The translations under genes were made by a program, and so were the position numbers. Below, piece after piece: positions 63,430 to 64,000 of a stretch of DNA of 64,000 bases. The stretch covers positions 1,984,001-2,048,000 of the forward strand of contig NZ_JAFBBR010000001.1 in the NCBI RefSeq assembly GCF_016907295.1, read 5' to 3'. The stretch is from Microbacterium dextranolyticum. GTDB taxonomy: Bacteria > Actinomycetota > Actinomycetes > Actinomycetales > Microbacteriaceae. Under the pieces are notes generated by a model. That model worked only from the letters and a program-made list of their open reading frames with translations, was not told the origin of the DNA and did not search any database. How positions within the stretch are numbered: the stretch's first letter is position 1; each line of letters starts with the position of its first letter.

Positions 63430-64000
63430 ATGCCCGACGAAGAACTCCTGAGCGGAGGCAATGTCGCGCCCGCCGTCGTGAGGATCGGACGGACGGTGCG
63501 AAAGCCCTGGACTGCGTCGACCGCGAGCGTGAGCCACTTCGTGGCGTTCCTCCGCTCCGCCGGCGTCGACGCGCCCGCCGCACACGGACGGGACGAGCAG
63601 GGACGTCACGTCCAGGAGTACGTCCCCGGCAGGCTCGCGATCGACGCGGCACCCCTGACCCACGATCAGTTGCGCCGCGTCGGTGCGATGGTGCGTGGCA
63701 TCCACGATGCGAGTGCTCATTACGTCGCCCCGCCGGATGCCGTGTGGGACAGCGCGATCCCCGCGCCCGGAGCCGAGTTCGTCTGCCACAACGATCTGGC
63801 CCCCTGGAACCTCATCCTCGGCGATCGCTGGGTGTTCATCGATTGGGATGCCGCCGCGCCGAGCACTCGGCTGTGGGATCTCGCCTATGCCGCGCAGACG
63901 TTCACCCTGAACGATCCCGGGCGCGAGCCTGCCGGCGCAGCGGAAGACCTGGCCGCCTTCATCGACGGGTACGGAGCCGAGGACGCTCTGCGCCGCCGCC
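63430..64000 (+). CDS. Aminoglycoside phosphotransferase-family protein, N-terminal part (continues past window)
   Basis: 190 residues are present before the window ends. The protein kinase-like fold is shown by an N-terminal lobe (NVAPAVVRIGRTVRKP, candidate ATP-binding lysine), the catalytic loop VCHNDLAPWNLIL (H-x-D, four residues, N) and the metal site VFIDWDAAAPSTRLWDLAY. Family members phosphorylate small molecules such as sugars, homoserine or antibiotics; without the C-terminus no substrate can be assigned. The ATG at 63430 lies one base after the SDR stop. Confidence 0.85.
   Translation, partial: MPDEELLSGGNVAPAVVRIGRTVRKPWTASTASVSHFVAFLRSAGVDAPAAHGRDEQGRHVQEYVPGRLAIDAAPLTHDQLRRVGAMVRGIHDASAHYVAPPDAVWDSAIPAPGAEFVCHNDLAPWNLILGDRWVFIDWDAAAPSTRLWDLAYAAQTFTLNDPGREPAGAAEDLAAFIDGYGAEDALRRR

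Noticed and set aside
62445-63461. Open frames with Ser-Arg-Ala-Glu-Leu repeats over the pentanucleotide tract
   Set aside because: A 5-bp period yields repetitive peptides in all six frames; they run antisense through the SDR gene.

Overview
The window is about 70% G+C and looks like chromosome of an actinobacterium of the family Microbacteriaceae, most likely Microbacterium or a close relative. This is inferred from protein flavour, gene order and the many leaderless starts; there is no 16S gene here to confirm it. No transposase, integrase, phage gene, rRNA or CRISPR array is visible. One tRNA gene is present.

Layout. 1-13039: end of an amino acid permease, an MFS exporter divergent from an XRE/MmyB regulator, hisS, nhaA-mazG, ppc, a gamma carbonic anhydrase-like protein divergent from gdhA, and a DUF222-HNH protein. 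13308-18978: mfd, a small membrane protein, pth and rplY. 19225-25261: a gluconate region (FCD regulator with a coupled kinase-like protein, gntP-gntK, a D-2-hydroxyacid dehydrogenase, gnd). 25363-34675: corA, an OmpR-type two-component pair, a flavin electron-transfer operon (FMN lipoprotein, ApbE, RnfD-FNR fusion) and a P2-type cation ATPase. 34732-37286: prs, glmU and tRNA-Gln(UUG). 37404-40919: a CstR-like persulfide regulon (CoA-disulfide reductase/rhodanese, 53-residue Cys protein, repressor), MarR, and an ArsR/His-rich protein pair. 40991-50827: ABC-F protein, lipoprotein, Eis-type acetyltransferase, ispE, aldo/keto reductase, TetR/MFS and rsmA. 51034-61962: a complete coproporphyrin-dependent heme pathway in two divergent operons, hemE-cgoX-hemQ-hemH-hemC-hemD-hemB-hemL and hemA-lacI. 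61963-62762: 800 bp of repeat-rich non-coding DNA. 62763-64000: an SDR gene and a truncated phosphotransferase.

The housekeeping genes rsmA, ispE, the ABC-F gene, tRNA-Gln-glmU-prs, rplY, pth, mfd and mazG are an old actinobacterial neighbourhood, similar to the ksgA-ispE-pth-rplY-prs-glmU-mfd-mazG stretch of Mycobacterium tuberculosis. The accessory cassettes (gluconate, flavin redox, sulfur, metal, efflux) sit between these backbone genes.

Most starts fall into two classes. One group has a TANNNT-like -10 box ending 6-7 nt before ATG/GTG, the signature of leaderless mRNA. The other has ATGA, GTGA or TGATG overlaps inside operons. The most unusual features are the two 21-bp-repeat/hairpin modules at 61963-62762, glmU starting one nucleotide after a tRNA, the self-contained CstR regulon with a perfect operator, the ArsR plus 26-histidine protein pair, the RnfD-FNR/ApbE/FMN-lipoprotein operon, the kinase-like protein without a P-loop lysine, and a strong excess of the heptamer GGATGCC/GGCATCC.
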